NCBI GenBank assembly: GCA_903866275.1 | Contig: CAIPMU010000014.1 | Span: 124,001-188,000 of the forward strand | Source of the DNA: Vampirovibrio chlorellavorus | GTDB lineage: Bacteria > Cyanobacteriota > Vampirovibrionia > Vampirovibrionales > Vampirovibrionaceae | Direction: 5' to 3' | Length of the DNA stretch: 64,000 bases | Part shown: one piece after another, positions 32,088-41,669 of the stretch | How the letters are laid out: each line of letters starts with the position of its first letter | Numbering within the stretch: position 1 is the stretch's first letter | The notes under the pieces: model-generated | Told to the model about the DNA's origin: nothing | Seen by the model: the letters and a program-made list of their open reading frames with translations, nothing else | Databases searched by the model: none | Translations under genes and position numbers: made by a program

Positions 32088-32867
32088 TCAGGCCTTGACC
32101 AGACAGGCCTGTTCAATAATGGCAAAGAAGGTATCCGGATCCAGGCTGGCGCCGCCCACCAGACCGCCATCAATGTCGGATTGGCTCATCAGGGCACTGG
32201 TGCTTTCTGGCTTGACGCTGCCGCCATAGAGAATGCGGGTTTGCTCGGCCGGACCATACTCGGCAATCAGGGTGCGGATCAGTTTGCAGACGCGGTTGGC
32301 CTCTTCGGCCTCGCAGACCTTGCCGGTACCGATGGCCCACACGGGCTCATAGGCAAACACCACTTTGCTCAGCTCTGACGGAGCGATCAGATCCACCACG
32401 GCGCGCACCTGTTGTTCAATCACGCGATCGGTCAGGCCCGCTTCACGCTCTTGCAGTTCCTCGCCAATACAAACCACGGGGGTCATGCCGTATTTTAAGG
32501 CAGCGACCGTTTTGGCGGCCACGGTGTCATCAATTTCATTGAAGTACTGGCGGCGCTCGCTATGGCCAATCAGTACCCAGCGCACGTTAATGTCCAGCAG
32601 CATCAAGGGCGAGATTTCGCCGGTGAAAGCGCCATTGTCGCGGTGGTCCATGGTTTGAGCGGCCACGGCAAACGGGGCGTTCAGTTTCTTAATGGCGTCG
32701 TTCACGGTGGTTAAGGCCGTGAATGGAGCGCAAAGCAAGATTTCGGGCAGTGTGGCATGCCCTTGAACCCGCTTGTTTAATGCTTCGGTAAAGGCGACGG
32801 CTTCAGGGGTGGTTTTAAACATTTTCCAGTTGCCCGCAATAATGGGACGACGTTGGCTGTTGGCCAT
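32088..32867 (-). CDS. tpiA: Triosephosphate isomerase
   Basis: TpiA interconverts dihydroxyacetone phosphate and glyceraldehyde 3-phosphate. It starts with RRPIIAGNWKM, carrying the catalytic Lys. The catalytic His is in VLIGHSERR and the Glu in FAYEPVWAIGTGK. The loop ILYGGSVKPES binds phosphate. The 259-residue length is typical. GGAGAG precedes the ATG by 7 nt. It lies downstream of gap with a terminator-like hairpin between, so the two glycolytic genes may be separate units. Confidence 0.97.
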   Translation of the reverse strand: MANSQRRPIIAGNWKMFKTTPEAVAFTEALNKRVQGHATLPEILLCAPFTALTTVNDAIKKLNAPFAVAAQTMDHRDNGAFTGEISPLMLLDINVRWVLIGHSERRQYFNEIDDTVAAKTVAALKYGMTPVVCIGEELQEREAGLTDRVIEQQVRAVVDLIAPSELSKVVFAYEPVWAIGTGKVCEAEEANRVCKLIRTLIAEYGPAEQTRILYGGSVKPESTSALMSQSDIDGGLVGGASLDPDTFFAIIEQACLVKA

Positions 32868-32958
32868 GGCTGCTCTCTCCTCAAATCAATGGTAGGGGGT
32901 TAATCATGATGGATGGGGGAAGGAGGTTGGGGTGTTGCGCCAATCTCGTGGAAGGAAT

Positions 32959-32982
32959 GAGGGGAGCCGTTAAGCTCCCCTC
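32959..32982 (-). terminator. Terminator hairpin between gap and tpiA
   Basis: GAGGGGAGC (32959-32967) pairs perfectly with GCTCCCCTC (32974-32982) around 6 nt, followed on the minus strand by ATTCCTTCC. It lies 14 nt past the gap stop. Confidence 0.7.
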
Positions 32983-32996
32983 GATAGGTTTAGAAT

Positions 32997-34343
<1,347 letters not shown>

Positions 34344-35807
34344 TCAGGGGCGCATGCTGTTCGAGGCGGCACGCTGTCGACGCGTTGATGCGGGTGCCAC
34401 ACTAGTGCGATTTTTCTTTTGGGCTGGGAATTTAACCAATCCGGTGTTGTGAACTGCCTGGGTGACGTTGTTGGGGCTCTCTTTCAGGTAATCCAGCGCA
34501 CTGACTCTTGAAATATCCTGAAAGGCAGTCCGATGTGCCAATCTGGTTTTCAGACGGTTTTCAGGTGCAGTCACAAATACCTGCTCTGCCAGCGTCGCTT
34601 CGACAGACGCACCAAGCGGGATTTCAGAGAGAGGGTCGGACGTTGTCTGGATGGCTTGTTCTTCGCCTTTGACCAGTTTAGCCAGGCTGATATTGAGTGG
34701 CGCTGGGGTCAACTGAAGGATCATCTGGGAGAAGAGCACTTTCAGGAGGACCAGCCCGCCCACCAGCGTGAAGACGCCAATACCGCCCAGGAAAATGGCT
34801 AATGGAATCAACAGCCACGGGGGTAAGCTCTGGATGCTGGCTTTGACTTCCTGGGCGATCCCTTGACTGGTGATGACTGTAGCGGCAGCCGGGGGAGATT
34901 TTGTTTCAGCGGTTGGTGCGCTGGTTGGGGTGGCTGTCTTTTGAAGCAATGCATCATCGGCGGCCAGTTTTTTGAAATCCTGAGTGACACTGGCATTGGG
35001 CGTTGCCTCGGGTAGGGCATGTAAAGCCCATAGTGGATCTTTGCTCAGGCCGGGTAAGGGCAGGGAGGCGATCGGGGTTAGGTTGAGTTTTGGAAAGCTG
35101 TCCGGGGCGGCTGATTTCGCGGTGGGTAATTCGCTGGCCAGCGGCATGGATTTTACGGCTTCAGGGGGCGTCATGTTAACCGTGTAGGGGTTCCATATCA
35201 GATTGCCGGTATTGCTGAGTCCTGAGACCGAGGGCATGGCGGCCAAGGGGCGACTGGCTGTCTCGGAATGCCGCTCGTTGTTTGGTTTGTTGGGGTTGAT
35301 TCCCTCACTGATATTAACTTTAGGCAGGCTAGCTACGGCTTGTTCAAAGGCATTCCCACTATTGATGGTCAGGGCGGGTCTGATGCGATTGCTTGTGCCG
35401 CCAGCGGCTGCTCCTGATGGGCTGCGTTTTTGCTGAATGGAAACGGCGTAATCGTTCACCGATAAATTGGGGAGTACAATCCGCACTTTGCCGTCTTCTG
35501 CCGGGACTGCCCGGCCAATGAATCGGTTCTGATTGTCCACAATCACGGGCAACCCGTTTTTGAGCTGGGAGGGTGAAATCTGGGTATTGGGCAGGACAAT
35601 GGCAAACTGCTTGCCATGATGCTCTGTGGCGTAGGGTACCCGTTGATCGGTAAACAGGGTGATGGTGACCGTCTTGCTGGCCTCCTGGGTCTGGATGGCA
35701 AAGCCGTTGAGTTCTGCCCCGAGCGCAGGTTCCGCTTGGAGCAACGGAAGACTCAGGCCACAGAGCCCTACCACACTCAACACCGTCAAAAACACAGAAC
35801 GTCTCAT
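34344..35807 (-). CDS. Envelope protein with AMIN-like N-terminal domain and one TM
   Basis: The 487-residue protein has a signal peptide (MRRSVFLTVLSVVGLCGLSLPLLQAEPALG). A beta-rich domain follows (about residues 30-125: FAIQTQEASKTVTITLFTDQRVPY and FAIVLPNTQISPSQL), resembling AMIN domains that bind peptidoglycan or help secretin targeting. A long Pro/Ala/Ser-rich linker comes next, then a TM segment (about residues 331-360, LLIPLAIFLGGIGVFTLVGGLVL) and a basic C-terminal tail (RRQRAA). The tail is probably cytoplasmic. The layout suggests a protein linking the cell wall to the inner membrane. The exact family is uncertain. Confidence 0.65.
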   Translation of the reverse strand: MRRSVFLTVLSVVGLCGLSLPLLQAEPALGAELNGFAIQTQEASKTVTITLFTDQRVPYATEHHGKQFAIVLPNTQISPSQLKNGLPVIVDNQNRFIGRAVPAEDGKVRIVLPNLSVNDYAVSIQQKRSPSGAAAGGTSNRIRPALTINSGNAFEQAVASLPKVNISEGINPNKPNNERHSETASRPLAAMPSVSGLSNTGNLIWNPYTVNMTPPEAVKSMPLASELPTAKSAAPDSFPKLNLTPIASLPLPGLSKDPLWALHALPEATPNASVTQDFKKLAADDALLQKTATPTSAPTAETKSPPAAATVITSQGIAQEVKASIQSLPPWLLIPLAIFLGGIGVFTLVGGLVLLKVLFSQMILQLTPAPLNISLAKLVKGEEQAIQTTSDPLSEIPLGASVEATLAEQVFVTAPENRLKTRLAHRTAFQDISRVSALDYLKESPNNVTQAVHNTGLVKFPAQKKNRTSVAPASTRRQRAASNSMRP

Positions 35808-35935
35808 GTTAAGTATTGTAACTGATCAGCAGCAAGGCTGGAATTGACCATGCGGTCTATGCCAACGGATGCGTCCTGACAGTATTCGTCGAACCGAGTT
35901 TGGCGGGTGGCGTTTGTGACTGAGGCGCGTTTTCT

Positions 35936-36574
35936 CTACAGCAAGCCCTGTTCGTAGGCATAGGTGAGGAGTTGCGTGCGTTTGTGGATGCCTGTTTTTT
36001 TCATCACGTTGGCAATGTGGCTGTCCACGGTCTTGACCGACAAGCAGAGGGCTTTGGCGATGTTCTGATTGCTGAGTCCCTGGGAGAGCTGAATCAGAAT
36101 TTCCTGCTCGCGGGCGGTGAGCAGGTTATCCTTGACGGCGTTGCTTTGTGCCGAGAGTTTTTGCTGAATATCCCGGGAGTAGACGGTTTGCTCTGGCTGC
36201 GCCATCACTTGGAGTATGGCGGTTTGCAAATCACTCTCGGTAATGGTTTTGCTTAAAAAACCATGCGCTTTAAGTTGTTGGGCTTTAAGCAGATATTGTA
36301 GTTCGCTGTGGGCAGAAAACAGCACAATTTTGAGATCCGGAAATTCGGGTTGCACCTCTGCGAGCAGTTCCAGTCCGTTTTTACCGGGTAGGTTAATGTC
36401 CAGTAAGAGCAGATCGGGCTGTTTGAGTTTCAGCATCCCAATCAGCTCTGCACCGGTGTCCCCTTCACCAACTACGGTGAATAGGGGATTGCGGTTCAGC
36501 ATATCACGCGTGCCCTGGCGAACCACGGCGTGATCATCGACTAAAAACAGTTTGATGGGCGGTTTATCGGGCAT
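35936..36574 (-). CDS. NarL/FixJ-type response regulator
   Basis: The 212-residue protein has a receiver domain: LFLVDDHAVVRQG (acidic pocket), LLLLDINLPGKNGL (phospho-acceptor Asp) and a conserved Lys in FLSKTI. A LuxR-type helix-turn-helix follows (LTAREQEILIQLSQGLSNQNIAKALCLSVKTVDSHIANVMKKTG split over the motif). It is expected to be phosphorylated by the histidine kinase whose gene overlaps its start by 11 nt. A DNA target is not visible. The pilin gene just upstream on the same strand is one candidate target. Confidence 0.93.
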   Translation of the reverse strand: MPDKPPIKLFLVDDHAVVRQGTRDMLNRNPLFTVVGEGDTGAELIGMLKLKQPDLLLLDINLPGKNGLELLAEVQPEFPDLKIVLFSAHSELQYLLKAQQLKAHGFLSKTITESDLQTAILQVMAQPEQTVYSRDIQQKLSAQSNAVKDNLLTAREQEILIQLSQGLSNQNIAKALCLSVKTVDSHIANVMKKTGIHKRTQLLTYAYEQGLL

Positions 36575-37700
36575 GGTTCACCGGCTTATGTATCGGGATG
36601 GTCCAGCGAAACTGGGCACCGTGGCCCGGCTGACTTTGAATGTGGAGTTGTCCGTCCATTTGTTGAATACGCTCCTGAATCCCGGTGAGCCCCATGCTCG
36701 TTTTGGCCACCGTTTTTGGCTCAAATCCTTGTCCGTTGTCGCTGATATACCCGCTGAGAATGGGGCTTTCCTGCGGGTTATAGGACAAAGTCAGCGTCAC
36801 CCGGCTGGCTTTGGCATGACGCTTCAGGTTGGCGCAAAGCTCCTGAATGACCCGAAATATTGGGAGTTCGTAGGCTTTGGGCAGCAGTTGTAGCCCTGCT
36901 TCATCCAGATTGATATTGACCTGAGCAACTCCGGCTTGTCTGAGGTCATCCGCCAGAAAATGAATGGCGGCAGCCAGACCTAAATCATCCAGAATTTGAG
37001 GTTTCAGGTTGTGGCAGACTCGGCGCAGGTTATCAATTACCTGCTCTGTTTTGGCTGCACTGTAATTTCGTTTTAGGTCGATGAGATCCTGAACAACTCC
37101 GTCGTGCAACTCTTGCGCGAGACGACGACGCTCTTCTTCCTGAATCTGCACGTTGAGATCTCGGGAGCGGGTCAGTTTTTGCATCAATTTATCTATATCC
37201 AGGGCTGTCAGTGCCGCCAGGATGAGGCCCAGGGCGATCATGCTAAACGTCACCAGACGGGTAACGTTTTCGGCGTTGTGCTCCAGGTCCTGTAATTGTG
37301 TGATGACCGCAAGACTAAATTTGGGAGGGGTGGTGTTAATCAAGGTTTCCAGTTTGGTTTTATCCGGTTTTGCACTGGATAATGTCTGATAGAGCAAGGC
37401 GGCTTCGGGAGAATCAGGTTTTAGACCTGCATTATCCGGCAGTTGTTGGAGCATTTCAGCTTCGCGCTGTAACTCGGTCCAATCGCTGGGCTCTGTCTCC
37501 GGGTGTTCTTGTAGTTCGGTTTGCAGTTTGCGAAGGCCCCAGTGGATATTATTGGTGATCACCATCTCACTGAGTTGATTGGTGATGTGGGACACGCCAT
37601 TTTCCCAGGTGAGCACCTGCTGATAGGCGGTTAAGCCTAGCAAGCTTGTTAAAAAAAGCATAGCCAGCATGGGTGCCAGGATCTGGTTACGCGAACTCAC
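36564..37700 (-). CDS. Sensor histidine kinase, HisKA_3 (NarX/DegS-like) type
   Basis: The 378-residue protein has TM segments at about residues 10-28 and 151-168 flanking an extracytoplasmic sensor region of about 120 residues, mostly helical. The phospho-acceptor helix is EEERRRLAQELHDGVVQDLIDL, with HD as the site. The HATPase domain shows ELCANLKRHAKA (N box, with N), ISDNGQGFEP (G1) and GMGLTGIQERI-like SMGLTGIQER (G2). The GTG start has GAGGA 4 nt upstream. It is coupled to the response regulator by an overlap. The signal is unknown. Confidence 0.92.
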   Translation of the reverse strand: MSSRNQILAPMLAMLFLTSLLGLTAYQQVLTWENGVSHITNQLSEMVITNNIHWGLRKLQTELQEHPETEPSDWTELQREAEMLQQLPDNAGLKPDSPEAALLYQTLSSAKPDKTKLETLINTTPPKFSLAVITQLQDLEHNAENVTRLVTFSMIALGLILAALTALDIDKLMQKLTRSRDLNVQIQEEERRRLAQELHDGVVQDLIDLKRNYSAAKTEQVIDNLRRVCHNLKPQILDDLGLAAAIHFLADDLRQAGVAQVNINLDEAGLQLLPKAYELPIFRVIQELCANLKRHAKASRVTLTLSYNPQESPILSGYISDNGQGFEPKTVAKTSMGLTGIQERIQQMDGQLHIQSQPGHGAQFRWTIPIHKPVNHAR

Positions 37701-37728
37701 ATCTTCCTCTTTAGACTATTTTAAATAA

Positions 37729-37759
37729 GGGAAGACCGAATCAAGGATTCGGTCTTCCC
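37729..37759 (-). terminator. Terminator of the pilin gene
   Basis: GGGAAGACCGAATC (37729-37742) pairs perfectly over 14 bp with GATTCGGTCTTCCC (37746-37759) around a 3-nt loop, followed on the minus strand by TTATTTAAAATAG. It lies 14 nt past the pilin stop. Confidence 0.85.
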
Positions 37760-37773
37760 GGGAGTCGATGAAT

Positions 37774-38190
37774 TTAGAAGTTTAGGGTGGTTACACTGGG
37801 CCCTGAGGCTGTGCCGGTTACAGAACCATCTGTGTTATAGGTGTAAGTTGCCGTGGTGTATTTATTAAAGCTAGAACCGCAGGTTAAGGTGGTAGTGACT
37901 ACATTACAGCCTGTGTTTTTGGGGCCAAATCTAAGCACTGAAATGGTGAATGCACCTGATGCAACTGCATTTCTGGTTGCATAGCTGCTAAAGTCGGTTG
38001 GCGTTGTGCCTTGTGCGGCGGTGTAAATGGCCGCAGCACTGGTTAGGGTGCCCTTCATATCCTTGATCATAGAAGCTTCGGCGTTGGCAGTGGTATCGGC
38101 GAAGCGGGGAATGGCAACGGCGGCCAAAATACCGATAATGGCGATAACGACCGCGAGTTCGATCAGGGTGAAACCTTTTTGTGCTTTCAT
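37774..38190 (-). CDS. Type IV pilin-like protein
   Basis: The 138-residue protein has a class III signal: MKAQKG followed by FTLIELAVVIAIIGILAAVAIPRF, with cleavage expected after Gly6 and Glu5 of the mature protein present. The short globular part contains two cysteines (GCNVVTTTLTC) that could form a disulphide loop, and many Thr/Ser residues that could carry sugar. AGGAG lies 7 nt before the ATG. A strong terminator follows, giving a single abundant transcript. It could be the major pilin or a pseudopilin; no assembly gene is nearby. Confidence 0.9.
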   Translation of the reverse strand: MKAQKGFTLIELAVVIAIIGILAAVAIPRFADTTANAEASMIKDMKGTLTSAAAIYTAAQGTTPTDFSSYATRNAVASGAFTISVLRFGPKNTGCNVVTTTLTCGSSFNKYTTATYTYNTDGSVTGTASGPSVTTLNF

Positions 38191-38369
38191 TGACTGTCTC
38201 CTATTGACTAAACCTTACTTAACGGCTTGCTACACTTCATTGTTCATTGGGTGTTATTCAATACTCATATCGTGTTCTGCGAATGAATCACTCTTCCTTC
38301 TCAAAACGGAAGTATTGGGGTCTGATATTTATAGATTCGATTCAGTTCTGGTTTTCTGCATCGGTAAAA

Positions 38370-40109
38370 TTACCGATCTTTGAATGGGTAGGGTTTGGTT
38401 TTCGGGTGAAACCGGTACACGGAAATCCAGCCATCCGGGGTTTCCATGACTTGCGTAAAGCCTAGAGGATGTTGTTTCAGGAGTTCAAAATTAACCGGGA
38501 TGCTTTGGGTGGAGAACATCCAGTTGTTGTATTTGTTTTTGGCTATGGAGTAGCTGCTAAAGATGACATAACGAACGTTTTTCTGTTGGAGGATGTGATA
38601 GAGTGTCTCGGTCTGGTATTGGAGATGTTGTTGGATGCAAAGCCGGTTCAGCGTGGGGCAATGCTGATCCAGTAATACCTTAGGGTAAAAGGGTATAAAA
38701 TCCGGGAAGGTTCGGGATGTAAACAGGGCATATAAGTAGTTTTCGTCTCGATTGCTGCTATAGATTAGGGAATCGGGAGGGGTGTTTTTGCTCAGGAATT
38801 GGCTTGTCAGCTCAATATCACGCCAAAGATCGTGATAGGGGTTGACCAGTAAGGTATTGGGTACTGGTTTTTGGAGATAAGGCCATAGATGAATGGTATT
38901 GGTACTGATGATTAGCGTGGGCAAGAGGATTAAGGTTAGGGTTTTAAAGGCTTTTTGCCGTTGAATTTGCTGCAGAGACAGGCAGCAAGACGCTAAAAAG
39001 AATGGTAATATGACGATAATAAAGCGCGGATAAAACTTGAAGAAGCTCCAGCATGGCAGTACCAGACAATACAGGCTAATATACAGCCCACTGGGTGAGA
39101 ATTGCCGGGCTTTGAGCAGGGGGTAGGCTCTGGAGCCAATCAAAAACAGGCTGCCAAAACTTAGGCCCATAATGATGCTTTCAGAGACGATGGTGGCTTT
39201 CTGGCGAAAGAACCATTCCAGCATGGGGAAGAGTTGCACGGAAAAATTCCCGATGAGCTCCTGCAAGCCTTTGCTGTAGAGTTCCGGAAAACTGTACTCG
39301 TAGCGTAAGTCCATCTTGAAGGATTGAAAGTAGGTCTCCTGAAAGGTGCGAACCAGAAAATCGCCAACGGCATAGGTGGTATCTGGCCGACTGCCGGACC
39401 AAAGCACCCAGGGGAGCATGCACAGGCCGCAACCTGTCGCAAAGAGGATGGCGGCTTTTCGTTCTTTCCGGATCCAGAGCCAGATGGCGAGGGCTGCCAC
39501 AAGCACCAGCCCAAAGGAGCGGGTGTAATAGGCCGCGACGCTCAGCAGCATCAGTCCGCCAATTTGCCGGGGGCGGAGTGGTTCGGGGTTTGCGTGATAG
39601 TGATGGGCCAGCACGAGGGCCCCCACGCTCAGCAGCATAAACAGGGGTTCGGACATCAATTCAATGGAGACATCAATAAACCGGAAGTTGAGGCCGAAGC
39701 AGGCCACCAAGGCCAGACTCAGCCAGGCGGGAAACTTCAGGTTGCGCCGAAAGTGATAGGCCAACAGGTTTAATGTGCCCAGAGAGAGCAGAATATTGAA
39801 CGCCTTCAGCCAGACTATGTTGGCCGGAAAGTGTGGATTGATCAGCCAAAGGGCCGCCAGACACAGTGGGTACAACGGGGGATATTTGTAAAAGTAAGGC
39901 TGCCCCTCAATCCCCATGAGCCGGTAGCCGTGCCCGCTGGCCAGCGCCTTGGCGCTCATCAGGTACATCCCGTCATCGTAGAGAATACCGGCTACATCCG
40001 GGCGCATCAGGTAAAAATACAAGCCTCCCAGCGCGATGAGCAGGATGAGCCCCAGCCAATGCCACCGGCTTGGCTGAAAGCGAGCCTTGATCGCTGGATT
40101 CTCACGCAC
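38370..40109 (-). CDS. GT39-like polytopic glycosyltransferase
   Basis: The 579-residue membrane protein has a TM near residue 17-35 followed by GILYDDGMYLMSAKALASGHGYR, the catalytic DD-type loop of GT39/ArnT-like enzymes, and KYPPLYPLCLAALW. About ten hydrophobic segments follow. A soluble C-terminal region of about 170 residues lies outside. Such enzymes use lipid-phosphate sugars and transfer outside the inner membrane. The GTG start is used. It lies upstream of the pilin gene on the same strand, which hints that pilin or another surface protein might be the acceptor; this is inference. Confidence 0.78.
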   Translation of the reverse strand: MRENPAIKARFQPSRWHWLGLILLIALGGLYFYLMRPDVAGILYDDGMYLMSAKALASGHGYRLMGIEGQPYFYKYPPLYPLCLAALWLINPHFPANIVWLKAFNILLSLGTLNLLAYHFRRNLKFPAWLSLALVACFGLNFRFIDVSIELMSEPLFMLLSVGALVLAHHYHANPEPLRPRQIGGLMLLSVAAYYTRSFGLVLVAALAIWLWIRKERKAAILFATGCGLCMLPWVLWSGSRPDTTYAVGDFLVRTFQETYFQSFKMDLRYEYSFPELYSKGLQELIGNFSVQLFPMLEWFFRQKATIVSESIIMGLSFGSLFLIGSRAYPLLKARQFSPSGLYISLYCLVLPCWSFFKFYPRFIIVILPFFLASCCLSLQQIQRQKAFKTLTLILLPTLIISTNTIHLWPYLQKPVPNTLLVNPYHDLWRDIELTSQFLSKNTPPDSLIYSSNRDENYLYALFTSRTFPDFIPFYPKVLLDQHCPTLNRLCIQQHLQYQTETLYHILQQKNVRYVIFSSYSIAKNKYNNWMFSTQSIPVNFELLKQHPLGFTQVMETPDGWISVYRFHPKTKPYPFKDR

Positions 40110-40331
40110 TGTTCACACTCACTCACTCAATCAGATCGGGTCACGGGTTAGGGCTGCCGATCAGTGATTCTCATCTTCATTTTAGCAGGCGATTGGACTT
40201 TAGGGCGGACTGTAAGCCGCGTATCAGTGGCGGCATTTTTAATGGGTCCCTGTGGCATAATGAACGTTCAGGGCTTCGATGGAGGTGCTTCGGGTTTATT
40301 TGTTTTGTCTGGATGCGTGGAGGCTAGCGTG

Positions 40332-41669
40332 ATGTCCTCTGAAGGGCCAGTTGTGTTAATTGCCCCCGCAGCGTTTAAAGGAACGTTGTCCGCGTTGGAT
40401 GTGGCGACTGCGATGCGGGACTTTTTGCGGGCCCAGCCGGAGTTGGCGAAAGCCAGCCTGCGGATCTGTCCCATTGCCGATGGTGGGGATGATACCCTGA
40501 GCGTGTTACAGGCTGTCGATCCCCGGTATCAGCGACAGCAATGCCGGGTAATGGGTCCCTTGCCCGGTATGACCGTGCTGGCTGATTATTTGGTGCATGC
40601 CGAGCAGAAACTGGTGTTGATTGAGGCCGCACAGGCGCACGGGCTCAAACTCTATCCGCCGGGCAAGGAATACCAGCCCCTACAGGCAACCTCTTACGGG
40701 GTGGGCGAGTTGATTCGGCATGCGATGGAAACCCATCATCCAGACGCTGTGGTGGTCAGTCTGGGAGGTAGTGCTTCGACCGATGGCGGGATGGGCGCCT
40801 TGCAGGCCTTGGGATTTCAGTTCTGGAACGCGCAGGGACAATGCCTCCCGACACCCTTGGGGGGTGGCGATTTATCCACCGTGGCCCGGATCGATTGGCC
40901 GACGCCCGATAGTCAGTATTCGGCCTGCAATGACGAGGCGAATACAGGCTTCTCCTGGCGGGCCTTGCAGATTGTCACTGATGTGGTGAATCCGTTGTTG
41001 GGGCTTGAGGGCTCAGCGGCGGTGTATGCTCCCCAGAAAGGGGCCAGCCCCGAACAATGTGAGCAGTTGGAGGCTGGCTTGCGCCAGCTGGTCAGCGTTA
41101 TGCAACAGTCCTGCGTATGGGTTTCCGCATCGTTTTCAGAGTGGAGCCCAGTCTCAAAGGCTGTCAGGCCTGCCCCTTCTCTCAGTGAGAGTAATCTGGC
41201 GGAGTTGCCGGGTGTGGGTGCCGCCGGAGGCCTGGCCTATGGCTTGCGTTGCTTGCCGCGTGCCGAAATCGTTTCCGGTAGCGCGTGGGTGGCCTCACAA
41301 CTCCAGTTGTCGCAGGCTGTGGCCGAGAGTGATCTAATCCTGACCGGGGAAGGCTGTCTGGATGCCACCAGCCTGAGCGGGAAGGCCACCGGGCATCTGC
41401 TTCGATTGGCGCAAGAGCGCGGTAAGCCCGTGTTCTGCTTTTGTGGACAAGTGCGTGAGAACTGGCGCGAGGGGGCATCGGCGATCGTTCATTCTCTGGA
41501 GGCGACTCGCCTTTCTCCGTTCGTGTATCCTCTGGTCTCCCCCGAGGCACCGCATGCGGAGCAAGCGCTTCAGGTTCAGGTCGCGATGGCAGATCCTAAA
41601 GCGGCTCTGTGGCGAGCGATGGCTGCGGCTTGGCCAAGGCTGAAAAGCCTGTTGTCAGCACTTGAGTGA
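40332..41669 (+). CDS. Glycerate kinase (GarK/GlxK family)
   Basis: The enzyme phosphorylates D-glycerate to 2- (or 3-) phosphoglycerate. The 445-residue product shows the family motifs: VLIAPAAFKGTLSALDVA at the N-terminus, CPIADGGDDTL, VVVSLGGSASTDGGMGAL, and LILTGEGCLDATSLSGKATG. The start at 40332 is chosen because GGAGG lies 8 nt upstream; the frame is open about 56 codons further but that part does not resemble the family. It has a long insert around SASFSEWSPVSKAVRPAPSL. The 3' end overlaps the convergent nagZ by 74 nt. Confidence 0.9.
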   Translation: MSSEGPVVLIAPAAFKGTLSALDVATAMRDFLRAQPELAKASLRICPIADGGDDTLSVLQAVDPRYQRQQCRVMGPLPGMTVLADYLVHAEQKLVLIEAAQAHGLKLYPPGKEYQPLQATSYGVGELIRHAMETHHPDAVVVSLGGSASTDGGMGALQALGFQFWNAQGQCLPTPLGGGDLSTVARIDWPTPDSQYSACNDEANTGFSWRALQIVTDVVNPLLGLEGSAAVYAPQKGASPEQCEQLEAGLRQLVSVMQQSCVWVSASFSEWSPVSKAVRPAPSLSESNLAELPGVGAAGGLAYGLRCLPRAEIVSGSAWVASQLQLSQAVAESDLILTGEGCLDATSLSGKATGHLLRLAQERGKPVFCFCGQVRENWREGASAIVHSLEATRLSPFVYPLVSPEAPHAEQALQVQVAMADPKAALWRAMAAAWPRLKSLLSALE

